Below are positions 16,829 to 24,604 of a stretch of DNA of 64,000 bases, one piece after another (position 1 is the first letter of the stretch; each line of letters opens with the position of its first letter). The stretch covers positions 62,001-126,000 of the forward strand of contig NZ_SMOK01000047.1 in NCBI RefSeq assembly GCF_004353925.1, written 5' to 3'. The DNA is from Pseudomonas sp. H9. Its GTDB lineage: Bacteria; Pseudomonadota; Gammaproteobacteria; Pseudomonadales; Pseudomonadaceae. A model generated the notes under the pieces. That model saw only the letters and a list, made by a program, of their open reading frames with translations. It made no database searches and was not told the DNA's origin. Both the position numbers and the translations under genes were made by a program.

Positions 16829-17611
16829 ATGCCACGCTTTGCCGCTAACCTGTCCATGCTGTTCACCGAGCAGGACTTCCTCGCCCGTTTCAAGGCTGCA
16901 GCCGACGCTGGCTTCAGCGGTGTCGAATACCTGTTCCCGTACGATTTCAGCTCGGCTGAAATCAAGCAGCAGCTCGATGCCCACGGCCTGACTCAGGTGC
17001 TGTTCAACCTGCCAGCCGGTGACTGGGCCAACGGTGATCGTGGCATCGCGTGCGATCCGGCCCGTGTCGAGCAGTTCCGCGCCGGTGTTGACCTGGCCAT
17101 CGCCTACGCTCAGGTACTGGGTAACACCCAAGTCAACTGCCTGGCCGGTATCCGCCCACAAGGCCCGGATTGCGCCACCGTTCGCAAAACCTTCGTCGAC
17201 AACCTCAAGTATGCCGCCGACAAGCTGCAAGCTGCCGGGATCAAGCTGGTCATGGAAATGATCAACACCCGTGACATTCCGGGCTTCTACCTGAACAACA
17301 CCAAGCAAGCGCTGGAAATCCAGGCTGAAGTGGGTAGCAGCAACCTGTTCCTGCAATACGACATCTACCACATGCAAATCATGGAGGGCGACCTGGCCCG
17401 CACCATGGAAAGCAACCTGGCCAAGATCAACCACATCCAGCTGGCCGACAACCCGGGCCGCAACGAGCCGGGTACGGGCGAAATCAACTACCGCTTCCTC
17501 TTCGAACACCTGGACCGCATCGGCTACCAGGGCTGGGTGGGCTGTGAATACAAGCCGCTGACCACCACCGAAGCAGGCCTGGGCTGGCTGAAGACCCACA
17601 ACGCAATCTAA
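16829..17611 (+). CDS. hyi: Hydroxypyruvate isomerase
   Basis: The protein has 260 residues of TIM-barrel (AP endonuclease 2-like) fold, with ANLSMLFTEQDFLARFKAAADAGFSGVEYLFPYDF at the start and metal ligands in VMEMINTRDIPGF, LQYDIYHMQ, HIQLADNPGRNEPG and VGCEYKP. It interconverts hydroxypyruvate and tartronate semialdehyde, so it supports the reductase encoded next. It lies 57 bp after gcl and is part of the same run. A REP pair separates it from glxR. Confidence 0.95.
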   Translation: MPRFAANLSMLFTEQDFLARFKAAADAGFSGVEYLFPYDFSSAEIKQQLDAHGLTQVLFNLPAGDWANGDRGIACDPARVEQFRAGVDLAIAYAQVLGNTQVNCLAGIRPQGPDCATVRKTFVDNLKYAADKLQAAGIKLVMEMINTRDIPGFYLNNTKQALEIQAEVGSSNLFLQYDIYHMQIMEGDLARTMESNLAKINHIQLADNPGRNEPGTGEINYRFLFEHLDRIGYQGWVGCEYKPLTTTEAGLGWLKTHNAI

Positions 17612-17621
17612 GCATCCTCCT

Positions 17622-17692
17622 GTAGGAGCGGGCTTGCCCCGCGATTTGATAGTGGCCGCACTGCCGCTATCGCGGGGCACGCCCGCTCCTAC
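17622..17692. repeat. REP pair inside the gcl operon
   Basis: GTAGGAGCGGGCTTGCCCCG (17622 on) and an inverted copy ending 17692, which carries GCAC for GCAA. It lies between two co-directional genes (hyi and glxR), unlike most other copies, and could affect mRNA stability or supercoiling within the operon. Confidence 0.92.
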
Positions 17693-17718
17693 CCAAACAA
17701 TTACAAGAGGCATTTCTC

Positions 17719-18612
17719 ATGGCTAAAATCGGATTTATCGGCACCGGCATCATGGGCCACCCAATGGCGCAGAACCTGCAAAAAGCCGGCCACAGCCTGT
17801 TCCTGTCCACCCACCACGATGCTGCCCCGGCCGACCTGGTTGCCGCTGGCGCAGTCGCCCTGGCCAACCCGAAAGAAGTGGCTCAGGAAGCTGAATTCAT
17901 CATCGTCATGGTGCCAGACACCCCACAGGTCGAAAGCGTACTGTTCGGTGAAAACGGTGTAGCCCTGGGCGTTGGCCCGAACAAGGTCGTGATCGACATG
18001 AGCTCGATCTCCCCGACTGCCACCAAGGCCTTCGCCGAGAAGATCAAAGCCACTGGCGCCACTTACCTCGACGCCCCTGTATCCGGCGGTGAAGTCGGCG
18101 CCAAAGCCGCCACCCTGAGCATCATGGTCGGTGGTTGCCCGAACGCCTTCGAACGCGCACTGCCGCTGTTCCAGGCCATGGGCAAGAACATCACCCGCGT
18201 CGGTGGTAGCGGCGACGGCCAGACCGCCAAGGTCGCCAACCAGATCATCGTTGCCCTGAACATCCAGGCTGTTGCTGAAGCCCTGCTGTTCGCTGCCAAG
18301 AACGGCGCCGATCCGGCCAAGGTACGTGAAGCGCTGATGGGCGGCTTCGCCTCCTCGAAGATCCTCGAAGTGCACGGCGAGCGCATGATCAAAGGCACCT
18401 TCGACCCAGGCTTCCGTATCAGCCTGCACCAGAAAGACCTGAACCTGGCCCTGCAAGGTGCCAAGGAACTGAACATCAACCTGCCCAACACCGCCAATGC
18501 CCAGCAAGTGTTCAGCACCTGCGCGGCCATCGGTGGCGCCAACTGGGACCACTCGGCACTGATCAAAGGCCTGGAGCACATGGCCAACTTCTCGATCAGA
18601 GGCGAAGAGTAA
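17719..18612 (+). CDS. glxR: Tartronate semialdehyde reductase (2-hydroxy-3-oxopropionate reductase)
   Basis: The protein has 297 residues and belongs to the beta-hydroxyacid dehydrogenases. The N-terminal Rossmann motif is GFIGTGIMGHPMAQNL; the substrate motif is DAPVSGGEVGA (about residue 119); the catalytic lysine lies in GDGQTAKVANQI (about residue 171). It reduces tartronate semialdehyde to D-glycerate with NAD(P)H. The ribosome binding site is AAGAGG. A very stable terminator-like hairpin follows, so the next two genes may have an additional promoter. Confidence 0.95.
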   Translation: MAKIGFIGTGIMGHPMAQNLQKAGHSLFLSTHHDAAPADLVAAGAVALANPKEVAQEAEFIIVMVPDTPQVESVLFGENGVALGVGPNKVVIDMSSISPTATKAFAEKIKATGATYLDAPVSGGEVGAKAATLSIMVGGCPNAFERALPLFQAMGKNITRVGGSGDGQTAKVANQIIVALNIQAVAEALLFAAKNGADPAKVREALMGGFASSKILEVHGERMIKGTFDPGFRISLHQKDLNLALQGAKELNINLPNTANAQQVFSTCAAIGGANWDHSALIKGLEHMANFSIRGEE

Positions 18613-18617
18613 GAGTT

Positions 18618-18704
18618 AGCAGCAAGTTTCAAGCAGCAAGAGAAAGCAGGCCGCGCATCGATCGGCTGTCTCTTACAGCTTGTAGTTTGAAGCTTGCAGC
18701 TTTC
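18618..18704. repeat. Second-family intergenic palindrome (AGCTTGCAGC type)
   Basis: AGCAGCAAGTTTCAAGCAGC near 18620 and TTTGAAGCTTGCAGCT near 18687 are imperfect inverted copies, of the same word family as 8336-8420. It sits directly upstream of the terminator hairpin. Confidence 0.65.
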
Positions 18705-18706
18705 AG

Positions 18707-18751
18707 CGCCCCTGGATCGGCCTGCACGGAGGCAGATCCAGGGGCGTTTTC
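18707..18751 (+). terminator. Rho-independent terminator after glxR
   Basis: CGCCCCTGGATC (18707-18718) pairs perfectly with GATCCAGGGGCG (18735-18746), a 12-bp stem, followed by TTTTCGATT. It lies 33 bp before the glycerate kinase start and should divide the gcl run into two transcripts unless it is only partly efficient. Confidence 0.82.
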
Positions 18752-18783
18752 GATTCTGCAGAATAATAAGATTGGAGCCTGCC

Positions 18784-20058
18784 ATGTCGCTCGATCCGCA
18801 ACACTTTCTGCGCGAGCTGTTCGCCACGGCGATTGACGCCGCGCACCCTCGCCAGGTTCTTGAAGCACACCTGCCCAGCGACCGCAGCGGTCGCGTGATC
18901 GTCATTGGCGCCGGTAAAGCCGCAGCGGCCATGGCCGAAGTGGTTGAACGCAGTTGGAAAGGCCCGGTCTCTGGCCTGGTCGTGACCCGTTACGGGCACG
19001 GCGCCAGTTGCTCGAAGATCGAAGTGGTCGAAGCCGCCCACCCGGTTCCTGATGCCGCTGGCCTGGCTGTGGCCAAACGTGTGCTGGAGATGGTCAGCAA
19101 CCTGACTGAAGACGACCGCGTGATTTTCCTGCTGTCTGGCGGCGGCTCTGCCCTGCTGGCTCTGCCGGCCGAGGGCCTGACCCTGGCCGACAAGCAACAG
19201 ATCAACAAGGCGCTGCTCAAGTCGGGCGCCACCATCGGCGAGATGAACTGCGTACGCAAACACCTCTCGGCAATCAAGGGTGGCCGCCTGGCCAAGGCCT
19301 GCTGGCCTGCCACGGTCTACACCTATGCCATTTCCGATGTACCGGGCGACCTGGCCACGGTCATCGCCTCCGGCCCGACCGTAGCCGACCCAAGCACTTC
19401 GGCCGAAGCCCTGGCGATCCTCAAGCGCTACAACATCGAAGCGCCTGCAGCGGTCACCGCCTGGCTGAACAATCCGGCCTCGGAAACCGTCAAGGCCGAC
19501 GATCCAGCCCTGGCGCGCAGCCACTTTCAATTGATCGCCCGTCCGCAGCAGTCGCTGGAAGCAGCAGCGGTCAAAGCCCGCCAGGCCGGCTTCAGCCCGC
19601 TGATCCTGGGTGATCTGGAAGGCGAATCGCGGGAAGTGGCCAAAGTCCATGCCGGCATCACCCGGCAGATCGTTTTGCACGGCCAGCCGCTGTCGCCACC
19701 CTGTGTGATTCTGTCTGGTGGTGAAACCACCGTGACCGTTCGCGGCAATGGCCGTGGCGGACGCAACGCCGAGTTCCTCCTGAGCTTGACCGAAAGCCTC
19801 AAAGGTCTGCCTGGGGTCTACGCCCTGGCCGGTGACACCGACGGCATCGACGGCTCGGAAGACAACGCCGGCGCCCTGATGACCCCGGACAGCTACGCGC
19901 GCGCCGAGGCCCTGGGGCTGTCGGCCAGCGATGAACTGGACAACAACAATGGCTACGGCTACTTCGCCGCGCTCGATGCCTTGATCGTCACGGAGCCGAC
20001 GCGAACCAACGTCAACGATTTTCGCGCCATTCTGATCCTTGAGAGTGCCAAACCATGA
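18784..20058 (+). CDS. ttuD: Glycerate kinase, MOFRL/TtuD type
   Basis: Start ATG 18784, preceded by GGAGC, gives 424 residues. It is a class II glycerate kinase: GRVIVIGAGKAAAAMAEVVE near residue 40, FLLSGGGSALLALP near 115, and the C-terminal MOFRL segment GGETTVTVRGNGRGGRNAEFLLS followed by LAGDTDGIDGSEDNAGA. It phosphorylates glycerate (2-phosphoglycerate product in this class). Its stop overlaps the pyk start by 4 bases (ATGA), so carbon flows from glycerate to pyruvate by coupled genes. The gene name is taken from homologues annotated as hydroxypyruvate reductase or glycerate kinase; the motif supports kinase. Confidence 0.92.
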   Translation: MSLDPQHFLRELFATAIDAAHPRQVLEAHLPSDRSGRVIVIGAGKAAAAMAEVVERSWKGPVSGLVVTRYGHGASCSKIEVVEAAHPVPDAAGLAVAKRVLEMVSNLTEDDRVIFLLSGGGSALLALPAEGLTLADKQQINKALLKSGATIGEMNCVRKHLSAIKGGRLAKACWPATVYTYAISDVPGDLATVIASGPTVADPSTSAEALAILKRYNIEAPAAVTAWLNNPASETVKADDPALARSHFQLIARPQQSLEAAAVKARQAGFSPLILGDLEGESREVAKVHAGITRQIVLHGQPLSPPCVILSGGETTVTVRGNGRGGRNAEFLLSLTESLKGLPGVYALAGDTDGIDGSEDNAGALMTPDSYARAEALGLSASDELDNNNGYGYFAALDALIVTEPTRTNVNDFRAILILESAKP

Positions 20059-21470
20059 CGCCTGATAAAAAAGTAAAAATCCTCGCTACCCTCGGCCCTG
20101 CAATCAAAGGCGTCGAGGACATACGCCAACTGGTCGAGTCGGGCGTCAACATCTTCCGCCTCAACTTCAGCCACGGCGAACACGAAGACCACGCCTTGCG
20201 CTACCAGTGGATCCGTGAAGTCGAGAGCCAGCTGAACTACCCGCTGGGTATTCTCATGGACCTGCAAGGGCCGAAATTGCGGGTTGGCCGCTTCGCCGAA
20301 GGCAAGGTGCAACTGCAGCGCGGCCAGGCCCTGCGCCTGGACCTGGACACCACTCCCGGCACCGCCGAGCGGGTTAACCTGCCGCACCCGGAAATCATTG
20401 CTGCGCTGGAACCGGGCATGGACCTGCTGCTCGATGACGGCAAGCTGCGCCTGCGTGTAACCGCCAAGCACAGCGATGCGATCGAGACCGAGGTGCTCAA
20501 CGGCGGCGAGTTGTCCGACCGTAAAGGCGTCAACGTCCCGCAAGCAGTGCTCGACCTCAGCCCGCTGACCGCCAAAGACCGCCGCGACCTGACCTTCGGC
20601 CTGGAGTTAGGTGTCGACTGGGTGGCCCTGTCGTTCGTGCAGCGCCCGGAAGATATCGTTGAAGCTCGCCAATTGATTGGTGATCGCGCCTACCTGATGG
20701 CGAAAATCGAGAAGCCTTCGGCGGTCACCCAACTGCGCGCCATTGCCGAACTGAGCGATGCGATCATGGTGGCCCGTGGTGACCTGGGCGTGGAAGTACC
20801 GGCCGAGAGCGTGCCGCAGATCCAGAAAAGCATCATCAATACCTGCCGCGAGCTGGGCAAGCCGGTGGTAGTTGCCACACAGATGCTCGAATCGATGCGT
20901 TTCTCACCAGCACCGACCCGCGCCGAAGTCACCGACGTCGCCAACGCTGTCGCCGAAGGCGCCGATGCGGTCATGCTCTCGGCCGAAACCGCCTCGGGTG
21001 ACTACCCGCTCGAAGCGGTGCAGATGATGAGCAAGATCATCCGCCAGGTCGAAAACGGTCCGGACTACCAGGCACAACTGGATGTGGGCCGGCCAAAAGC
21101 CGAAGCGACCGTGTCCGATGCCATCAGCTGCGCGATCCGTCGCATCAGCGGCATCCTGCCGGTGGCGGTGCTGGTCAACTACAGCGAATCGGGTGCCTCT
21201 ACCTTGCGTGCCGCACGCGAACGGCCACGGGCGCCGATTCTCAACCTGACCCCCAACCTGGCGACCGCGCGTCGCCTGAGCGTCGCCTGGGGCGTGCACT
21301 CGGTGGTCAACGATCGCCTGCGTCAGGTCGATGAAATCTGCTCCACGGCACTGGAAATCGCCCAGGCCCAAGGCATGGCCAGCCGCGGCGACACCCTGTT
21401 GATCACCGCCGGTGTGCCTTTTGGCAAGCCGGGGTCGACTAACACGCTGCGGATCGAGACGTTGATCTGA
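20055..21470 (+). CDS. pyk: Pyruvate kinase
   Basis: The protein has 471 residues. It begins with KKVKILATLGPAIKGVEDIRQLVESGVNIFRLNFSHGEHEDH (substrate and nucleotide site), has LMDLQGPKLRVG, and the active-site signature AYLMAKIEKPSAV near residue 217 followed by MVARGDLGVEVP and VATQMLESM. It converts phosphoenolpyruvate and ADP to pyruvate and ATP. Overlap with ttuD indicates it is dedicated to the glyoxylate/glycerate route; other pyruvate kinase genes probably lie elsewhere in the genome. Confidence 0.97.
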   Translation: MTPDKKVKILATLGPAIKGVEDIRQLVESGVNIFRLNFSHGEHEDHALRYQWIREVESQLNYPLGILMDLQGPKLRVGRFAEGKVQLQRGQALRLDLDTTPGTAERVNLPHPEIIAALEPGMDLLLDDGKLRLRVTAKHSDAIETEVLNGGELSDRKGVNVPQAVLDLSPLTAKDRRDLTFGLELGVDWVALSFVQRPEDIVEARQLIGDRAYLMAKIEKPSAVTQLRAIAELSDAIMVARGDLGVEVPAESVPQIQKSIINTCRELGKPVVVATQMLESMRFSPAPTRAEVTDVANAVAEGADAVMLSAETASGDYPLEAVQMMSKIIRQVENGPDYQAQLDVGRPKAEATVSDAISCAIRRISGILPVAVLVNYSESGASTLRAARERPRAPILNLTPNLATARRLSVAWGVHSVVNDRLRQVDEICSTALEIAQAQGMASRGDTLLITAGVPFGKPGSTNTLRIETLI

Positions 21471-21481
21471 TGTAGAACACT

Positions 21482-21545
21482 TCGCGGGGCAAGCCCGCTC
21501 CCACAGGGATGGTAGAAATCCTGTGGGAGCGGACTTGCCCCGCGA
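21482..21545. repeat. REP pair, inverted
   Basis: Arms 21482-21506 and 21521-21545; the right arm has GGACTTG for GGGCTTG. It lies between pyk and the urea transporter gene. Confidence 0.93.
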
Positions 21546-21624
21546 TAGAATCACCACCACACCCACGTGGGAAAACCCGGCCCGACAGAGGCTGCCCCAC
21601 TCCACATCAACCCAGACTGCCCCC

Positions 21625-22512
21625 ATGTACACCAAGAATTTCGTCAACCCGTGCCCCGACTGGGCCACGGCCTTGCTCAATGGCTTCAGCCAGGTTCTGC
21701 TGCAGCGCAGCCCGCTGTGTGGATTGTTCTGCCTGCTGGCCATCACCCTGACCGCGCCCGAGCTGATCGGCGGCGCCCTGCTTGGCGCCCTCGCCGGCCT
21801 GCTCACCGCCCAACGCCGCGGTTACAACCGCACCGACCGCCAGGCTGGCCTGTACAGCTACAACGGCGTATTGATCGGCCTGTTGCTCAGCTACGCCCTG
21901 CCCTGGTCAGCAATTCTGCCGCCACTGATCATCGCCGCCGCTGGCCTGAGCAGCATGTTTGTGCACCAGTGGCTCAAACGCGCCAGTTCCAACCTGCTGC
22001 TGCCAGCCTACACCGCACCGTTCGTACTGATCGGCTGGGCCGTGCTGATCGTCAGCCAACCGGCTACCAGTGCCGCCAGCGCAGTAGAACCCAATGCGCT
22101 CTACGCCCTGGCACGCGGGCTGGGCCAGATCTTCTTGCTGGATAACCCGCTGGCCGGCCTGCTGATCGCCATCGGCTTGCTGATTGCCAACCGCTATGCC
22201 GCCGCCTGGGCCCTGCTCGGCGCTGCGCTCGGTGGCAGCGTTGCCCTGCTCGGTGGCGAAGCCAGTGCCGCCTATGCCGGCCTTTACGGCTTCAACGCCG
22301 CACTGGCCGCCTTGGCCTTCAGCCAGACCCGCAAACAACCCTGGCTGCCGCTGCTGGCAATGCTCCTGGCCATCGTCCTGCAGCCTGTGGTCGCACAGCT
22401 GCCGGTGCCGGGCTTGACCGCGCCGTTCATCCTCGCCTGCTGGCTGGTGCTGATTGGCCAGCGCCTGAGCCGCCAGCCACTGGCCCGTCGTGCCAGCCGC
22501 TTGCATAGCTGA
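21625..22512 (+). CDS. Urea transporter (UT family)
   Basis: Start ATG 21625 gives 295 residues. The two-fold repeat typical of urea transporters is visible: LYSYNGVLIGLLLS with LLPAYTAPFVLIGW in the first half, and LYGFNAALAALAF with PVPGLTAPFILACW in the second. The PxxTxPF-like pairs line the selectivity filter in this family. About ten hydrophobic segments are present. Urea is released by the AllA step (and by allantoicase), so placement near this locus makes sense. The ribosome binding site is weak, and an upstream in-frame ATG without a better site was not chosen. Confidence 0.9.
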   Translation: MYTKNFVNPCPDWATALLNGFSQVLLQRSPLCGLFCLLAITLTAPELIGGALLGALAGLLTAQRRGYNRTDRQAGLYSYNGVLIGLLLSYALPWSAILPPLIIAAAGLSSMFVHQWLKRASSNLLLPAYTAPFVLIGWAVLIVSQPATSAASAVEPNALYALARGLGQIFLLDNPLAGLLIAIGLLIANRYAAAWALLGAALGGSVALLGGEASAAYAGLYGFNAALAALAFSQTRKQPWLPLLAMLLAIVLQPVVAQLPVPGLTAPFILACWLVLIGQRLSRQPLARRASRLHS

Positions 22513-22526
22513 GAGGCTGCCCCTAG

Positions 22527-22556
22527 GCTCAGCTCCATTGTGAAATGGAGTTGAGC
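22527..22556 (+). promoter_or_regulatory. Hairpin covering the channel gene ribosome binding site
   Basis: GCTCAGCTCCATT (22527-22539) pairs with AATGGAGTTGAGC (22544-22556) in a 13-bp stem with a single G-U pair. The loop is GTGA, a GNRA tetraloop in RNA. The GGAG ribosome binding site lies in the 3' arm, and the stem ends at the base before ATG 22557. Confidence 0.72.
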
Positions 22557-23381
22557 ATGGACACCCCTTCGAGCTGGCGCGAGCGGCTCTACGTTATCGT
22601 TTTTCAAACCGACACCGTCGCGGGCCGACGCTTTGACAGCATCCTGTTGTTAATTATTCTGGCCAGCCTGATCACCGTGGTGCTCGACAGCATCGATGAG
22701 GTTCACCAGAACTACGCCGGGCTGCTGGCCACGATCGAATGGGGCTTTACCGCGATCTTTCTGGCCGAATACCTGACGCGCCTGTACTGCTCACCCAAGC
22801 CCTTGCGCTACGCCTTCAGTTTCTACGGCCTGGTCGATCTGCTGGCAATCGTGCCGGGGATCATTGCCTTGTACTACAGCGATGCCCAGTACCTGCTGAT
22901 CATCCGTGTCATCCGGATGCTACGGATCTTTCGCGTGCTCAAGCTCAGCCCGTACCTCAAGCAGGCGCATTACCTGCTCTCGGCGCTACAAGGCAGCAAA
23001 CAGAAGATCATAGTATTTCTGCTCAGCGTCTCGACCCTGGTCACGGTGTTCGGCACCCTGATGTACGTGGTCGAAGGCCCCGAGCATGGCTTTACCAGCA
23101 TCCCCAAGGGGATTTACTGGGCAATCGTGACGCTGACCACCGTCGGCTTCGGCGATATCGTGCCCAAGACCCCACTCGGCCAGGTGATTTCCTCGCTGGT
23201 GATGATCACCGGTTATTCGATCATTGCTGTACCCACCGGGATCTTCACCGCAGAACTTGCCAATGCCATGCGCGGGGAACAGCTCAAGCACGATTGCCCG
23301 GTGTGCCGTAAAGGTCACCATGAACACGGCGCCGCCTTCTGCTCCCGTTGCGGCAATGCACTGTTCAAGAAAACAGAATAA
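22557..23381 (+). CDS. Voltage-gated-type potassium channel with zinc ribbon
   Basis: Start ATG 22557 (MDTPSSW) is preferred over ATG 22545 because GGAG lies 6 bases before it; this gives 274 residues. Six-transmembrane layout: an S4-like segment with repeated arginines (IIRVIRMLRIFRVLKLSPYL, about 105-125), then the pore with selectivity filter TTVGFGD, then S6. The last 35 residues contain CPVC...CSRC, a four-cysteine zinc ribbon after the pore domain. It is an inner-membrane cation channel, potassium-selective by filter. No operon partner is obvious. The hairpin over its ribosome binding site suggests translational control. Confidence 0.92.
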   Translation: MDTPSSWRERLYVIVFQTDTVAGRRFDSILLLIILASLITVVLDSIDEVHQNYAGLLATIEWGFTAIFLAEYLTRLYCSPKPLRYAFSFYGLVDLLAIVPGIIALYYSDAQYLLIIRVIRMLRIFRVLKLSPYLKQAHYLLSALQGSKQKIIVFLLSVSTLVTVFGTLMYVVEGPEHGFTSIPKGIYWAIVTLTTVGFGDIVPKTPLGQVISSLVMITGYSIIAVPTGIFTAELANAMRGEQLKHDCPVCRKGHHEHGAAFCSRCGNALFKKTE

Positions 23382-23474
23382 GCAAAGTACTTTTTAATCT
23401 TTTAGCGCCTAAGGCCTAACCGTTATAGTCGCTGGCATAATGCTTTTAACGCTAATTCGAACAAGGAATGCGCA

Positions 23475-24476
23475 GTGAAAAAACTCTTTAGTGCCTCGCT
23501 TCTGGCCGCCGGCCTTGCTCTGGGCTCGTTGGCCCACGCCGCACCCGCCCCGCTGCTGAACGTCTCTTATGACGTGATGCGCGACTTCTACAAAGACTAC
23601 AACGCCGCGTTCCAGAAACACTGGGAAGCCGAGCACAAAGAGAAAATCACCGTACAGATGTCGTTCGGCGGTTCGAGCAAGCAAGCTCGTTCGGTGATCG
23701 ATGGCCTGCCGGCTGACGTCATCACCATGAACATGGCCACCGACATCAACGCCCTGGCCGACAACGGCAAACTGGTACCGGAAAACTGGGTAACCCGCCT
23801 GCCGAACAACAGTGCACCGTTCACCTCAGCCACCGTGTTCATCGTCCGCAAGGGTAACCCCAAAGCGCTCAAAGACTGGCCTGACCTGCTCAAAGATGGC
23901 GTCCAGGTCATCGTGCCGAACCCGAAAACCTCCGGTAACGGTCGCTACACCTACCTCTCGGCCTGGGGCTATGTGCTGAAAAACGGTGGTGACGAGAACA
24001 AGGCCAAGGACTTTGTCGGCAAGCTGTTCAAACAAGCGCCGGTACTCGATACCGGTGGCCGCGCCGCCACCACGACCTTCATGACCAACCAGATCGGTGA
24101 CGTCCTGGTCACCTTCGAGAACGAAGCCGAGATGATTGCCCGTGAATTCGGCCGCGATCAGTTCGAAGTGATCTACCCAAGCGTTTCCGCTGAAGCCGAG
24201 CCACCGGTGAGCGTGGTCGATAAGGTGGTGGACAAGAAAGGCAGCCGTGCCACGGCTGAGGAATACCTGAAGTTCCTGTGGTCGCCAGAGGCCCAGGAAA
24301 TTGCCGCCAACAACTACCTGCGCCCACGCGATCCTGCCGTGCTGGCCAAGTACACCGACCGTTTCCCGAAAGTGGATTTCCTCTCGGTGGAAAAAACCTT
24401 TGGCGACTGGCGCACCGTGCAGAAGACCCACTTCAATGACGGTGGCGTGTTCGACCAGATCTATACCGGGCAGTAA
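23475..24476 (+). CDS. sbp: Periplasmic sulfate-binding protein
   Basis: The protein has 333 residues with a signal peptide (MKKLFSASLLAAGLALGSLAHA). Family motifs are LLNVSYDVMRDFYKDYNAAF, MSFGGSSKQARSVIDGLPADV, NPKTSGNGRYTYLSAWGY and LDTGGRAATTTF. It captures sulfate (or thiosulfate) for an ABC importer. No cys transport permease or ATPase genes are adjacent, so it is either an orphan that works with a distant CysTWA or is specialised. A REP pair follows. Confidence 0.95.
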   Translation: MKKLFSASLLAAGLALGSLAHAAPAPLLNVSYDVMRDFYKDYNAAFQKHWEAEHKEKITVQMSFGGSSKQARSVIDGLPADVITMNMATDINALADNGKLVPENWVTRLPNNSAPFTSATVFIVRKGNPKALKDWPDLLKDGVQVIVPNPKTSGNGRYTYLSAWGYVLKNGGDENKAKDFVGKLFKQAPVLDTGGRAATTTFMTNQIGDVLVTFENEAEMIAREFGRDQFEVIYPSVSAEAEPPVSVVDKVVDKKGSRATAEEYLKFLWSPEAQEIAANNYLRPRDPAVLAKYTDRFPKVDFLSVEKTFGDWRTVQKTHFNDGGVFDQIYTGQ

Positions 24477-24483
24477 CAGTCTC

Positions 24484-24540
24484 ATCGCGGGGCAAGCCCG
24501 CTCCCACAGGTGCCTCTGTGGGAGCGGCTTGCCCCGCGAT
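24484..24540. repeat. REP pair, inverted
   Basis: Left arm from 24484 and right arm ending 24540; the right arm has lost one G (GGAGCGGCTTG). It lies between sbp and the mechanosensitive channel gene. Confidence 0.93.
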
Positions 24541-24604
24541 CGTTTCCCCCGCTCATCCGTTCATTGACTACCCTTTCCGTCATCCACGGCTCAAGGAGTA
24601 TCCA

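Noticed and set aside
14978..17713. Very long open frame (over 900 codons) on the minus strand opposite gcl and hyi
   Set aside because: It is the mirror of two well-supported enzymes with intact motifs. Such frames arise from high GC at third codon positions, and it has no ribosome binding site or recognisable domain.
22545..22556. Earlier ATG for the potassium channel gene
   Set aside because: It lies inside the hairpin stem and has no upstream purine-rich site; GGAG fits ATG 22557.
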